In this document: positions 1 to 8,962 of the stretch, one piece after another
Layout of the letters: every line of letters starts with the position of its first letter
How positions within the stretch are numbered: position 1 is the first letter of the stretch
Assembly (NCBI RefSeq): GCF_000274605.1
Contig: NZ_AKNV01000004.1
Coordinates: 235,918-299,917, forward strand
Source of the DNA: Helicobacter pylori NQ4053
Lineage (GTDB): Bacteria > Campylobacterota > Campylobacteria > Campylobacterales > Helicobacteraceae
Length of the DNA: 64,000 bases
Reading direction: 5' to 3'
Position numbers and translations under genes: made by a program
Notes under the pieces: generated by a model
What the model was told of the DNA's origin: nothing
The model's input: only the letters and a program-made list of their open reading frames with translations
Database searches by the model: none

Positions 1-498
1 GACTTTGAGCGCTTGAAAAAAGATGACATGCCAAAAGGTTTGCAAGTAATTCAAACCCAAACTCAAGCTTGAATTCCATTGATCTTTAGGGACAGAAAGA
101 AAGCTCGCCCTTAAAGTCTCTGAAGCGTATGCCCCCACATTAAAAGAAAACGCAATAATGCCTGCCGGGATTGGATCCATATAAACCCCAAGGGCGGGCA
201 AACCATAAAACACCACCACGATTTGGACCAATAAAGGCGTGCCTCTAATGAGCGAGACATAGAAATTCACGCCCGCTAATAAAGCCTTATGAATGAAACG
301 TTTAGGGGGCGCGATTTTAATGAGAGCCACCACAATAGCAATCAATAAGCCTAAAATAAAAGAAATGATCGCTAAAGGCAAAGAAATGCAAAAAGCGGCT
401 TTTAGCATGGGGTAGAAAGCCTCTAATAGTAATTCCAAACGCTCCTTGTTCAAATCTAAAGATTCAAAAAACAAAGACAGATTATGGTTGGCTGACAT
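1..498 (-). CDS. yckJ: Amino-acid ABC transporter permease (partial)
   Basis: Inner-membrane permease of a polar amino-acid (glutamine-type) ABC importer. I translated the minus strand from the ATG at 498 to the window edge: 166 codons, all open, starting MSANHNLSLFFESL. Hydrophobic segments follow at about residues 30-55 (FCISLPLAIISFILGLLIAI) and 80-100. The EAA-type cytoplasmic loop that contacts the ATPase begins near residue 140 (ASETLRASFLSVP). The C-terminus lies outside the window. Its start overlaps the 3' end of the binding-protein gene by 17 bases, so the two form one operon. The family is clear; the exact substrate is an inference from the neighbouring binding protein. Confidence 0.85.
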   Translation of the reverse strand, partial: MSANHNLSLFFESLDLNKERLELLLEAFYPMLKAAFCISLPLAIISFILGLLIAIVVALIKIAPPKRFIHKALLAGVNFYVSLIRGTPLLVQIVVVFYGLPALGVYMDPIPAGIIAFSFNVGAYASETLRASFLSVPKDQWNSSLSLGLNYLQTFWHVIFFQALKV

Positions 499-1252
499 CT
501 TTTCCAAAAAATTGTTCGCCTAAGCGTTTTAAAACCCCTTTATTGATCAATCTTTGCATCGCCTGGTTGATAAGCTCTAAGGCTTTTTCTTGGTGCTTGT
601 TAATAACAAAGGAAGCGCTCCCATCTTTTTCTTGGGACTCCCATGCGATTTTAAAGGGGTTGTTTTTATGAGTGTTTAGGTAGTTTAAGATTGCTAAAGA
701 ACTATTTAAGGTCAAATCGGCTCGTTTTTGCGCCACCAACAACAAAGCTTACGCCATAGAATCCACCGAAACGATTTGAGCGTCGTATTTAAAAGCGATT
801 TCCCCATAAGTGGAGCTTAAAGTGTTAGCCGCTCTCAAACCCTTGATGTCTTTAATGTCTTTAATGCGGTTTTCATCTTTTCTAACGAGCATGATCGTGC
901 CTGAATAGCTATAAGGCAAGCTTTTATCAAAAGCCGCTTGGCGTTTTTTAGTCGTCAAACTCACTTGATTAGCGACCATATCAAAACGCCCCGATTTCAA
1001 ACCTGTCAGCATAATATCCCATGAAGTTTCATGGAATTTGATTTTCACGCCAAGCTCTTTAGCCAACTCCCTAGCCACTTCCACATCATAGCCGGTGAGC
1101 TTGCCTTCTTTATTATGGTAAGTGAAAGGGGGGTAAATGCCTTCTGTGCCAACGCTGATCGTTTCTTTATTGATAAGTTTTTCATACAGGCTAGAAGCGT
1201 TCAAAAAACCCCCAAAAAAGCTTATTACTAATAAAAATAAAACTTTTTTCAT
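482..1252 (-). pseudogene. yckK: Periplasmic amino-acid-binding protein, broken by an in-frame stop
   Basis: Substrate-binding component of the polar amino-acid ABC transporter whose permease follows. The first 167 codons carry an N-terminal signal peptide (MKKVLFLLVISFFGGFLNAS) and the SBP_bac_3 start (VGTEGIYPPFTYHNKEGKLTGYDVEVA). The reading frame then meets TAA at 749-751, and the same frame resumes at once as ALLLVAQKRADLTLNSS and runs to 482. The two halves are in one frame, so the lesion is a single nonsense change, most simply CAA to TAA. Without read-through the product loses about the last third, including much of lobe 2, so transport by this system is probably lost. The family assignment is firm. 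Confidence 0.88.
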
Positions 1253-1319
1253 TTTATATTTTAATCCTAAATTTTTTCAAGCATTCTAACACAAAATAAA
1301 AATTTTGCATGGTTTGATT

Positions 1320-2453
1320 TTAAATATAGACACGCTCCAAGCGTTTGGACAAAGTGCTGATGGTTTCATAAGCAATGGTGTTTAAAAGCGTGGCGATTTC
1401 GCTTGCGTCATTAGCATTAGCGCTTTTATCCCCAAACAAGATGACCTCATCGCCCTCTTTGGCTTGAATATTATTGAGTTTGACAAAGCACTGATCCATG
1501 CACACCTTGCCAATCAGGGGGGCTAGTTGGTTATTGATCGCTACTTGAATGCGATTGCCTAAAGTGCGCATTAACCCGTCCGCATACCCTAGTGCTAAAA
1601 CGCCCACTAAAGTCTCTTCATTGGTATAAAAATGCTCGCCATAGCCAATAAATTCGCCTTTTTTAACGCTTCTGATTTGAACGATTTGCGCTTTCAGGCT
1701 GATAACATTTTTCAAGATGGTTGGGCATGATTCTTTCATTTCATTAGAGGGGTAAAAACCATAGAGCATGATCCCTGGGCGATAGAGGTTTAACAAACGA
1801 TTTTCATTCCCATTACACAAAGAAAGGATGCCGGCGGAATTATAAGCATGGCGGTATTGGAACTCTATTTTTTGATCCAAAAGCTGCTCTAAAAAAGCGT
1901 TAAAGGCTTTCATTTGGTTTTTAGCATGGGTTTTAATCTTAGCATCAGCGTTGCTTAAATGCGTGAATATCCCCTCTATTTCCAAACCTTTTAAAGCGCG
2001 GATTTTTTTAATGGTTTCTATGCTTTTAAAATTAGGCTCTAAGCCCAAGCGGTGCATGCCAGTATCAATTTTGAGATGCACTTTTAAGCGTTTTTGAGAT
2101 TTTAAAGCCATTTGGGAAAAAACTTCCGCTTGTTCAAGGCTAAAAACCATAGCGCTCAAATCGTTATCAATCAGCATGGAAGCGTTAGAATTAGGGCTAT
2201 AGCCTAAGATCAAAATGGGGGTTTTAGGGAAATGAGAGCGCAACTCTAAAGCTTCATCTAAGGCCGCTACCCCTAAATAATTAGCCCCTTCTTGTAAGAA
2301 AATTTCGCTCGCTTTTATTGCCCCTGCCCCATAAGCGTTCGCCTTAACAACCGCCATGATGTGGGCGTCTTTAGGGACAATGCTTTTGACTGCATTAAAA
2401 TTATGCCTTAAAGAAGCGGTATTCACTTCTACAAAACTCGCCCTTTTTAACAT
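1320..2453 (-). CDS. alr: Alanine racemase
   Basis: PLP-dependent racemase that interconverts L- and D-alanine and supplies D-Ala for peptidoglycan in the cytoplasm. The length of 377 aa is typical. The PLP lysine lies in [12 protein letters not shown] at about residues 34-45. The substrate-binding region [10 protein letters not shown] and the C-terminal barrel with the catalytic-tyrosine motif [11 protein letters not shown] (near residue 290) are present. It is the last gene of a minus-strand series ridA - dadA - alanine symporter - alr. Together these form an alanine uptake, racemisation and D-Ala oxidation module, as in other H. pylori genomes. Only 6 bases separate it from the symporter, so co-transcription is likely. 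Confidence 0.97.
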   Translation of the reverse strand: MLKRASFVEVNTASLRHNFNAVKSIVPKDAHIMAVVKANAYGAGAIKASEIFLQEGANYLGVAALDEALELRSHFPKTPILILGYSPNSNASMLIDNDLSAMVFSLEQAEVFSQMALKSQKRLKVHLKIDTGMHRLGLEPNFKSIETIKKIRALKGLEIEGIFTHLSNADAKIKTHAKNQMKAFNAFLEQLLDQKIEFQYRHAYNSAGILSLCNGNENRLLNLYRPGIMLYGFYPSNEMKESCPTILKNVISLKAQIVQIRSVKKGEFIGYGEHFYTNEETLVGVLALGYADGLMRTLGNRIQVAINNQLAPLIGKVCMDQCFVKLNNIQAKEGDEVILFGDKSANANDASEIATLLNTIAYETISTLSKRLERVYI

Positions 2454-2459
2454 GCCATC

Positions 2460-3812
2460 TTACTTGTTAGAATGCTTGCTAAAATACCAACGAGTTTCAG
2501 AATAAACCACTTTATGCAATAAAATCAAAGCGATTAAATTAGGGATAGCCATAAGCCCGTTAGAAAGATCCGCTAAATTCCACACAAAATCAATTTTAGC
2601 CATAGCCCCCACCATCACGCTCGCTAAAAAGATCAAGCGGTAATATTTCACTTTTTTTTCACCAAAGGCGTATTCAGTGCATTTTTCCCCATAATAAGCC
2701 CAACCAATAATCGTAGAGTAGGCAAAAAAGATCATGGTTGTAAAAATCACCACCGCCCCTAACGAGCCTAGAAAATACTCCGTGCTTTTTAGAGTGAGCA
2801 AATTAGCGCTTAATTTTTCCCCATTAGGGAGCAAGGTGTTGTATTCTGGAGCCATTAAAATCACGCTCGCTGTTGCCGAACACACTATTAAAGTTACAAT
2901 AAAGGTTTGGAGCATGGACACTAAGGCTTGACGCACCGGGTGGCGCGTTTGAGCGCTCGCGGCAATAATGGCTGAGCTCCCTAACCCCGCTTCATTAGAA
3001 TACAACCCCCTAGCCACGCCCGTTTTTATCATCGTTGCTACCAACGCGCCGCTCGCTCCGCCCACAACGGGTTTAGGGTTAAAGGCTTCTTCAAAAATGA
3101 GTTTGATCGCTTGAAGGGTTAAATCAAAATGGCTAACAATAATATAAATGATAGCGATCAAATATAAAAGCACCATAATAGGAGCTAAGTAGGAAGTGAA
3201 TTTACCAATGGATTTAATCCCCCCTATGACAATAACAGCGGTTAAAAGAGTGAGCAATAAGCCTGAAACCCAAGTAGGCAGGTTCGCTTGTTCGCTCAAA
3301 ATGGAAGAAACCGCATTGGATTGCGTCATGTTACCGGTACCAATGCTCGCAATAATCGTAAAAATCGCAAACGCCATGGCGAGTTTGGGCATGTTAAGGC
3401 CGTTTTTGATGTAATACATGGGCCCTCCGTTGTATCCAAACGCCCCTTTTTCCCTGTATTTCACCGCTAAAATCCCCTCAGAATATTTAGTCGCCATGCC
3501 AACAAGCCCAGTAACCCACATCCAAAACACGGCTCCTGGCCCTGCGATGCTGATAGCGGTCGCTACGCCTACGATACTCCCAATGCCTACGGTTGCTCCT
3601 AAAGAAAGCATGAGAGCGGAAAATTGCGAAATATCGCCCTTAGATTGGGACTCTTTGTCAAAAAGGATTTTGATCGCATAAAAAATCTTACTGAATTGCA
3701 AACCCCTAAGATAGAAGGTTAAAAACAAACCGGTGCCTACCAATAAAATTTGCATGGGAATCCCCCACACCAAATTAGATAATAAACGCACCACCGAATC
3801 AATCGTTTCCAT
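2460..3812 (-). CDS. dagA: Sodium:alanine symporter (AGCS family)
   Basis: Inner-membrane Na+-coupled alanine or glycine importer of 450 aa with about ten hydrophobic segments. AGCS hallmarks are visible: SLGATVGIGSIVGVATA near residue 70, the WMWVTGLVGMATKYSE block near residue 100, GGPMYYI near residue 128, and ARGLYSNEAGLGSSAI near residue 270. It sits between dadA and alr, so it probably feeds alanine to the racemase and dehydrogenase. The symbol follows the H. pylori naming habit. The substrate is inferred from family and context. Confidence 0.92.
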   Translation of the reverse strand: METIDSVVRLLSNLVWGIPMQILLVGTGLFLTFYLRGLQFSKIFYAIKILFDKESQSKGDISQFSALMLSLGATVGIGSIVGVATAISIAGPGAVFWMWVTGLVGMATKYSEGILAVKYREKGAFGYNGGPMYYIKNGLNMPKLAMAFAIFTIIASIGTGNMTQSNAVSSILSEQANLPTWVSGLLLTLLTAVIVIGGIKSIGKFTSYLAPIMVLLYLIAIIYIIVSHFDLTLQAIKLIFEEAFNPKPVVGGASGALVATMIKTGVARGLYSNEAGLGSSAIIAASAQTRHPVRQALVSMLQTFIVTLIVCSATASVILMAPEYNTLLPNGEKLSANLLTLKSTEYFLGSLGAVVIFTTMIFFAYSTIIGWAYYGEKCTEYAFGEKKVKYYRLIFLASVMVGAMAKIDFVWNLADLSNGLMAIPNLIALILLHKVVYSETRWYFSKHSNK

Positions 3813-3852
3813 AAAAACTCCTCAATAAACTAGGGTTTAAAAAAGAAATTCC

Positions 3853-5085
3853 TTAGTCCCTAAAAAATGCAGAAAAAAGCATAATATCGGCATTTTTTTC
3901 ATTCGCTCCGTCTTGGCTCAAATTGGCGATGATTTTACCAATGGCCGGGCCAAAAGTGATGCCAAGCCACCCCAGCCCTGTCGCATGGATTAAGTTTTTA
4001 TAGCGTTTGTCATAGCCCAAATAAGGAATATCATTAGGGGTTAAGGGCCTAAAACCGCACCACTCTATGGCGTCTTTCATTTCAAAAGGCTGCGTGAAAG
4101 CGGCTAAATTCTTTTTCATGTTAGCGATTTGCTCTTTATCAATGAGGGCGTTGTTGGTGTTTAATTCTAGTTTAGAAGTGATCCTTACAGTGTCTCTTCG
4201 TGGGGTCATTGCCATGAAAATATCCGCAAATAAAGAAGAAGTCTTGGGCTTTAATTCTTCAGGCATTTTAAAAGTGATGCTATAGCCTTTAGCCCCCATC
4301 ATTAAAAAATCGTTCTTGGTTTTTTTAATGAGAGTGGGGTTAGCCCCAGTGGCTAGAATGATTGTTTCTGCTTGGATTTTTTCCTTATGCGTGATAACGC
4401 CATCAATAAGGTTGTTTTTAAACTCAAAATCAATGACTTCTTCGTTATAGAGGAACTCCACGCCAACATTTTGTAGATATTCTTGTAAAGAGCGCACCAC
4501 TTCGCCCGGATCCACATGCGCGTTTTCGGTCAAAAGCACGCTCCCACAGATATTGTCATTAGCAACAGGCATGTATTCTTTGGTTTCTTTCACATTCAAA
4601 ATCTTATAAGCGCCGCTGTTATCGCAAGTTTTAAGCTTTTTTTCAAAACTTTCTTCTAAAGTGTAGATCATTAAAAGCCCGTCTTCTTTATACCAAAAGT
4701 CCATGCCGTCTTTTAACATTTGATGATACATATCAATACTCAGCCACCCGTAGCGTTCAAACAACGCCATGGTGCGGTGCGTGGATTTGGCGTTCGCGCT
4801 TGTCATAAACTTTAAAATCCATTGATAGAGCTTTAAATTAAGCCCAAAGTGGAATTTTAAAGGGGCTTGGTTTTTGAGCATGAGCTTTAGGGTGTCTAAC
4901 ACCACACCCGGGCATGAGAGCGGGGCTTTTTTAAACGCAGAAATAAGCCCAGCATTCCCAAAAGAAGTGCCATTCGTGCCATCGCTTTTTTCAATCACGC
5001 AAACCTTATGCCCTAACTTGTGCATAGAATACGCACAAGAAAGCCCTACAATCCCACCGCCGATTACCACGACTTCTTTTTTCAT
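3853..5085 (-). CDS. dadA: D-amino acid dehydrogenase
   Basis: FAD-dependent oxidoreductase of the DadA/DAO family that oxidises D-amino acids (D-alanine, D-proline) and passes electrons to the respiratory chain at the inner membrane. The 410-aa protein begins with the dinucleotide-binding motif VVIGGGIVGLSCAYSMHKLG and then the FAD ribose contact VIEKSDG. The C-terminal FAD region HATGLGWLGITFGPAIGK is complete. It lies directly after ridA (22-base gap) and before the alanine symporter. RidA destroys the 2-iminopropionate that PLP enzymes and oxidases form, so the pairing makes biochemical sense. Confidence 0.93.
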   Translation of the reverse strand: MKKEVVVIGGGIVGLSCAYSMHKLGHKVCVIEKSDGTNGTSFGNAGLISAFKKAPLSCPGVVLDTLKLMLKNQAPLKFHFGLNLKLYQWILKFMTSANAKSTHRTMALFERYGWLSIDMYHQMLKDGMDFWYKEDGLLMIYTLEESFEKKLKTCDNSGAYKILNVKETKEYMPVANDNICGSVLLTENAHVDPGEVVRSLQEYLQNVGVEFLYNEEVIDFEFKNNLIDGVITHKEKIQAETIILATGANPTLIKKTKNDFLMMGAKGYSITFKMPEELKPKTSSLFADIFMAMTPRRDTVRITSKLELNTNNALIDKEQIANMKKNLAAFTQPFEMKDAIEWCGFRPLTPNDIPYLGYDKRYKNLIHATGLGWLGITFGPAIGKIIANLSQDGANEKNADIMLFSAFFRD

Positions 5086-5107
5086 GCTGATAGTCCCTTT
5101 AATAAGA

Positions 5108-5485
5108 TCACTTAATGGCTATCGCTTCAATTTCTACTAAAGCGTCTTTAGGCAGTTTGGCCACTTGAAAGGTCGCTCTGGCCGGATAAGGCTCTGTAAA
5201 ATAACTCCCATAGATTCCATTCACCACCGCAAAATCGTCTAAACTTTTCAATAAAATAGTCGTTTTAACCACGCTATCCATCCCTAACCCTGCTTCTTTT
5301 AAAATCGCTTTGATATTTTCCATGGATTGCGTGGTTTGAGAATGAATATCCGTGCCTTTAAATTCGCCGGTGCTTACATCAATGCCTAATTGCCCAGAGA
5401 CAAAAACAAGATCGTTAGTAGCGATAGCTTGAGAGTAAGGGCCTATAGCCTTTGGGGCTAGCGTTGAATGGATGACTTCTTTCAT
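5108..5485 (-). CDS. ridA: RidA family enamine/imine deaminase
   Basis: Small cytosolic trimeric enzyme (YjgF/YER057c/UK114 family) that hydrolyses reactive 2-aminoacrylate-derived enamines and imines to keto acids. The length of 125 aa is normal. Family motifs are GPYSQAI near residue 15, [10 protein letters not shown] near residue 30, and the signature [20 protein letters not shown] near residue 102 with its catalytic arginine. It is the first gene of the alanine module, and the intergenic region upstream probably carries the operon promoter. Confidence 0.95.
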   Translation of the reverse strand: MKEVIHSTLAPKAIGPYSQAIATNDLVFVSGQLGIDVSTGEFKGTDIHSQTTQSMENIKAILKEAGLGMDSVVKTTILLKSLDDFAVVNGIYGSYFTEPYPARATFQVAKLPKDALVEIEAIAIK

Positions 5486-5800
5486 GATTGAAACTCCTAT
5501 GATTATGTGTTATGTCAGCTATTATTATGCAATCAAATTAAAAAGAAGTAAAAAATGAGTGCAAAACGCCATGAATTTTCATCTTATTATAAGGTATTGT
5601 ATATTTTTTACCCATATTTAGAAACTCTTGAACGGGTTTTGTTTGAATGGAAACTCAAAACATTCATTGTTCATTTTTTAAATAAAAGGGATTTTGGCTG
5701 TTTTGATTGGTTTTAAAATCAGTTTTGAAATTTTTCATAAGCCCTTGACTTTTATTATTGAGTTTAGATACAATGACAATCGTCTTTTTGAATAAAGAGT
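5486..5800. other. Intergenic region between ridA and the tRNA block
   Basis: About 315 AT-rich bases with no credible gene. Read on the minus strand, a CATAAT-like -10 occurs some 35 bases upstream of ridA and may drive the alanine operon. The right part must hold the promoter for the plus-strand tRNA array. I see no repeat or conserved structure. Confidence 0.5.
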
Positions 5801-5875
5801 GCGGGAATAGCTCAGTGGTAGAGCACGACCTTGCCAAGGTCGGGGCCGCGGGTTCGATCCCCGTTTCCCGCTCCA
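5801..5875 (+). tRNA. tRNA-Gly (GCC)
   Basis: The acceptor stem GCGGGAA pairs with TTCCCGC at 5865-5871, and CCA is encoded at 5873-5875. The anticodon loop TTGCCAA gives anticodon GCC. The T loop GGTTCGATCC is canonical. First of four consecutive plus-strand tRNAs. Confidence 0.97.
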
Positions 5876-5916
5876 TATTTTGATTTAACTTCTAGAGCAT
5901 GGTTTCTATTTAGTTT

Positions 5917-6003
5917 GCCCAGGTGGTGGAATTGGTAGACACAAGGGACTTAAAATCCCTCGGTAGCAATACCGTGCCGGTTCAAGTCCGGCTTTGGGCA
6001 CCA
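5917..6003 (+). tRNA. tRNA-Leu (TAA)
   Basis: Class II tRNA of 87 nt with a long variable arm. The acceptor GCCCAGG pairs with TTTGGGC near 5993-5999 (G-U pairs), with discriminator A and encoded CCA. The anticodon loop CTTAAAA between GGGA and TCCC gives TAA. Confidence 0.97.
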
Positions 6004-6056
6004 TTTTTGAGTGCGATTTGATTTTATTTTTTGAATACGCTAGTGTTAAAATTTAA

Positions 6057-6131
6057 GGCGACATAGCCAAGTGGTAAGGCATGAGTCTGCAAAACTTTGA
6101 TTCCCCGGTTCGAATCCGGGTGTCGCCTCCA
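6057..6131 (+). tRNA. tRNA-Cys (GCA)
   Basis: The acceptor GGCGACA pairs with TGTCGCC at 6121-6127, discriminator T, encoded CCA. The anticodon loop CTGCAAA gives GCA. The T arm GGTTCGAATCC is canonical. Confidence 0.97.
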
Positions 6132-6180
6132 TTTATTGTAGTCATTTAGGGACTTTTGCAAGGGACTTTTATGAAAATAG

Positions 6181-6268
6181 CGGGAGATGGCTGAGTGGTT
6201 GAAAGCGGCGGTCTTGAAAACCGTTGAGGGTCATACCTCCGGGGGTTCGAATCCCTCTCTCCCGGCCA
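6181..6268 (+). tRNA. tRNA-Ser (TGA)
   Basis: Class II tRNA with a long variable arm. The acceptor CGGGAGA pairs with TCTCCCG at 6258-6264, discriminator G, encoded CCA. The anticodon loop CTTGAAA gives TGA. Last tRNA of the block; the antiporter gene follows 125 bases later. Confidence 0.96.
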
Positions 6269-6393
6269 CTTGATTAAAATCTTTTAAGCGATTTGTTTTG
6301 GCAAATTCATCTCTTCTTTTAACAAAGAATTTTGTGAATATTGATTGTCTCTTTTAATTGAAATTTAAGGATTAGTTTAAAGGATTTTATTCG

Positions 6394-7875
6394 GTGGGAT
6401 TATCAGCATCAAGCCTTATTGTTCCTCTTAGCGTTATTTTAATGGTGGTTTTTACTAAAAGAGTCGTGCTCTCGTTGTTTGTGGGCATTTTAGTGAGCGC
6501 TGTTTTAATGCATTCGTTACACCTTTCCCAACTCGTAGAATATATTTATCATAAAATCACTTCCGTTTTTTACACTTACGAGCCAGAAAAAGGGCTTCAT
6601 TTCAATCTTTCCAACCTTTATGTTTTTGGGTTTTTAATCTTTTTAGGCGTCTTAAGCCAGGTGATTTTAAAATCCGGTAGCGTGCAGAACTTTGTCAAAA
6701 AAGCTAAAAAATACTCAAAAAACGCCAAAACCCCCGAATTTATCGCCTTTTTTTCAGGCATCATTATTTTTGTAGATGATTATTTTAACGCCCTAACCGT
6801 GGGGCAAATCTCAAAGTCTTTAAACGACGCTCATAACTCCACACGAGAGCGCTTGGCTTATATTATAGACTCCACTTCAGCGCCGGTGTGCTTGCTAGTC
6901 CCCATTTCTAGCTGGGGGGCGTATATTATGGGGATCATGAATAACGACAGCTCGCCCTTATTAAAAGATAGTTTTTCGGTGCTTGTGCAAAGCTTAAGCA
7001 GTAATTATTATGCGATTTTTGCACTCATTGCAGTCTTTCTCACCATTTTATGGCAAATCAACCTCCCTAGCATGAGAAAGTATCAAAACATAGGCGTGAA
7101 GGATTTTTATAACGAACAAGAAGAAAGTTCTTCAAAACTGGCCCCCTTGAGTTTATTACCCCTTTCTATTTTATTATTGATTGTGTCCATTTCATCATTG
7201 ATTTTTTATACAGGAGTGGTCTTAAAAAACACTGATGCGAGTTTTTCGCTCTTTTATGGGGGGCTGTTTTCGCTCATTGTTACTTATCTTTTAGCTTATA
7301 AGTTTTTAGAAAAAGGGAGCTTTTTTAAACTCGTGTTGGATGGCTTTAAGAGTGTGGGGCCAGCGATACTAGTCTTAACGCTCGCTTGGGCTATCGGGCC
7401 TGTGATTAGAGATGACGCTCAAACAGGGCTTTACTTGGCCCACATCAGCAAGGGGTTTTTAAATAATGGGGGAGGCGTGTATATGCCTTTAATCTTTTTT
7501 TTAATCTCTGGGTTTATCGCTTTTTCTACCGGCACAAGTTGGGGAGCGTTTGCGATCATGCTGCCCATTGGAGCGGGCATGGCCAATGAAAGCGATATTA
7601 TTTTGATTGTTTCAGCGATCCTCTCAGGCGCGGTTTATGGCGATCACACAAGCCCCATTTCTGACACGACTATACTATCGGCTGCAGGGGCTGGGTGTTC
7701 GGTGCAAAGCCATTTCATCACGCAACTCCCTTATGCGACTATTGCGATGCTTTGCAGCGCGGTGAGTTTGGGGGTGGCAAGTTTTATGCATTCGCGCTCG
7801 CTCGCTCTTTTAATCGGTGTGGCTTTGCTTGTGGGGGTGTTTTATCTTTTAAAAAGGTTGTATGGTGAAAACTAA
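6394..7875 (+). CDS. Na+/H+ antiporter NhaC-like membrane protein
   Basis: Integral inner-membrane protein of 493 aa with about 11-12 hydrophobic segments, related to NhaC-type antiporters. Conserved parts include the FVDDYFNALTVG block near residue 127, STSAPVCLLVPISSWGAY near residue 161, AWAIGPVIRD near residue 330, and STGTSWGAFAIMLPI followed by SGAVYGDHTSPISDTTILS. The acidic and polar residues in these blocks are typical of ion coupling in the family. The start is GTG at 6394, the first in-frame start in the hydrophobic N-terminus, with AAAGGA a few bases upstream. Substrate and direction are inferred from the family only. Confidence 0.88.
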   Translation: MGLSASSLIVPLSVILMVVFTKRVVLSLFVGILVSAVLMHSLHLSQLVEYIYHKITSVFYTYEPEKGLHFNLSNLYVFGFLIFLGVLSQVILKSGSVQNFVKKAKKYSKNAKTPEFIAFFSGIIIFVDDYFNALTVGQISKSLNDAHNSTRERLAYIIDSTSAPVCLLVPISSWGAYIMGIMNNDSSPLLKDSFSVLVQSLSSNYYAIFALIAVFLTILWQINLPSMRKYQNIGVKDFYNEQEESSSKLAPLSLLPLSILLLIVSISSLIFYTGVVLKNTDASFSLFYGGLFSLIVTYLLAYKFLEKGSFFKLVLDGFKSVGPAILVLTLAWAIGPVIRDDAQTGLYLAHISKGFLNNGGGVYMPLIFFLISGFIAFSTGTSWGAFAIMLPIGAGMANESDIILIVSAILSGAVYGDHTSPISDTTILSAAGAGCSVQSHFITQLPYATIAMLCSAVSLGVASFMHSRSLALLIGVALLVGVFYLLKRLYGEN

Positions 7876-8168
7876 AAACTTAAATTGGGTATTGACCTAA
7901 AAATTTAAAAATCCCATTTTTTAAAATTAAAATAAGGTTTTAGCGATCCCTATTGGATTAAAAAAAGAGTCTTATCTCATTATCAATCAATTTAAAAAAG
8001 TTATTCAAAAATAACTATACAATTATAAAAATCTTCACAAATCTCTAAATCGTAACGCTTTTTTAAAAAATACATTTTTTTAATTTTTTAATCAACCATT
8101 AAGGTGTTTTAGGTTAAATTTCCTTATCTGTTAAACATACGGATAATGTTATATCTTAAGGAAAGAAA

Positions 8169-8563
8169 ATGGGGTTAGGACACTAATAAGTTTAGGGATT
8201 TTTTTAAGCGTTTTGAATGGCGATGATCTGAAGTTGTATTCAAAACCTTTGGTCTATTCGGCTGGAAGTGGGATGATTGGGATTGATATTGACAAACGGA
8301 CATTTTATAAGCGAGCGTTCGCTTTTACGATGAAATCGTTGTTCGGTGAAAACTTGCTTCTGTTTGTCAAATTAAAGCATTCTGCGTTGACGAGCAAACA
8401 CATGAAAGGGCCTTTAGAAAACCGCCATCATCATTCTTTCACTAAAAATTATGAAAAAGCGGTTAATGGTTGTCAAAAGTATTTCCATATCAAATTGCCT
8501 GAAGGCGCTCCTAGCAACTTCAAATCAGGTTCATACATGGCCACTATGGTGGTGCGTTTTTAA
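8169..8563 (+). pseudogene. Exported, probable outer-membrane protein, frameshifted at its start
   Basis: An open frame of 116 codons from 8213 ends in the alternating pattern SYMATMVVRF, with a C-terminal phenylalanine as in outer-membrane beta-barrels. Its first in-frame Met gives no leader. Upstream in the same frame the bases encode RTLISLGIFLSVLNGDDL, a good signal peptide core. The only nearby ATG, at 8169 in ATGGGGTTAGG, is one base out of frame. One more G in the run would give MGVRTLISLGIFLSV and join the frame. A one-base loss in the G run is the simplest reading. The short length suggests an internal deletion as well. I cannot name the family. Confidence 0.55.
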
Positions 8564-8962
8564 AGCGTTATTTGGGGTATTCTTTAATACCCTTATCATC
8601 TTTTAAAATATCATCTTTCAAAAGCACAAATTTATTTTTTAGCCCTTTTTTAAATCTTCTTAAAACTCTTTTTGTTGTATTGATTGAGCAAAGTATTTTT
8701 AAAATACGGATAAAATTCATAAAAAACTTAAAAATAAAAAGGCTCTGTTTTCATCAAAATGGGTTACTAAAACTTTTTATGGTGGGTTATAGCGTATTTT
8801 TGGCTTTAATTGTTTCTTTTTAGGATTAGTTTAGGTTTAAAAAGCATCACTCTCTTTCCTCTTATCATTTGGCGCTAAAAGCGACTCAATTAGCCCATTC
8901 CTTGATGATTAATTTCTTTGTAACCATCTAATCTGCCCTAAAGTTGAAGCAAAACAAACCCC
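8564..8962. other. AT-rich intergenic region
   Basis: Roughly 400 bases between the broken outer-membrane gene and the following minus-strand gene. An 83-codon open frame at 8572-8823 is rich in Phe, Leu and Lys, has no recognisable motif or ribosome site, and looks like chance in AT-rich DNA. Nothing else is visible. Confidence 0.45.

Noticed and set aside
5664..5876. 70-codon minus-strand ORF across tRNA-Gly
   Set aside because: It is the antisense reading of the tRNA; the ETGIEPAAPTLARSCSTTEL type of peptide is a well-known artefact of tRNA genes.
8572..8823. 83-codon plus-strand ORF after the broken outer-membrane gene
   Set aside because: Low-complexity Phe/Leu/Lys composition in very AT-rich DNA, no ribosome site, no motif; treated as chance.
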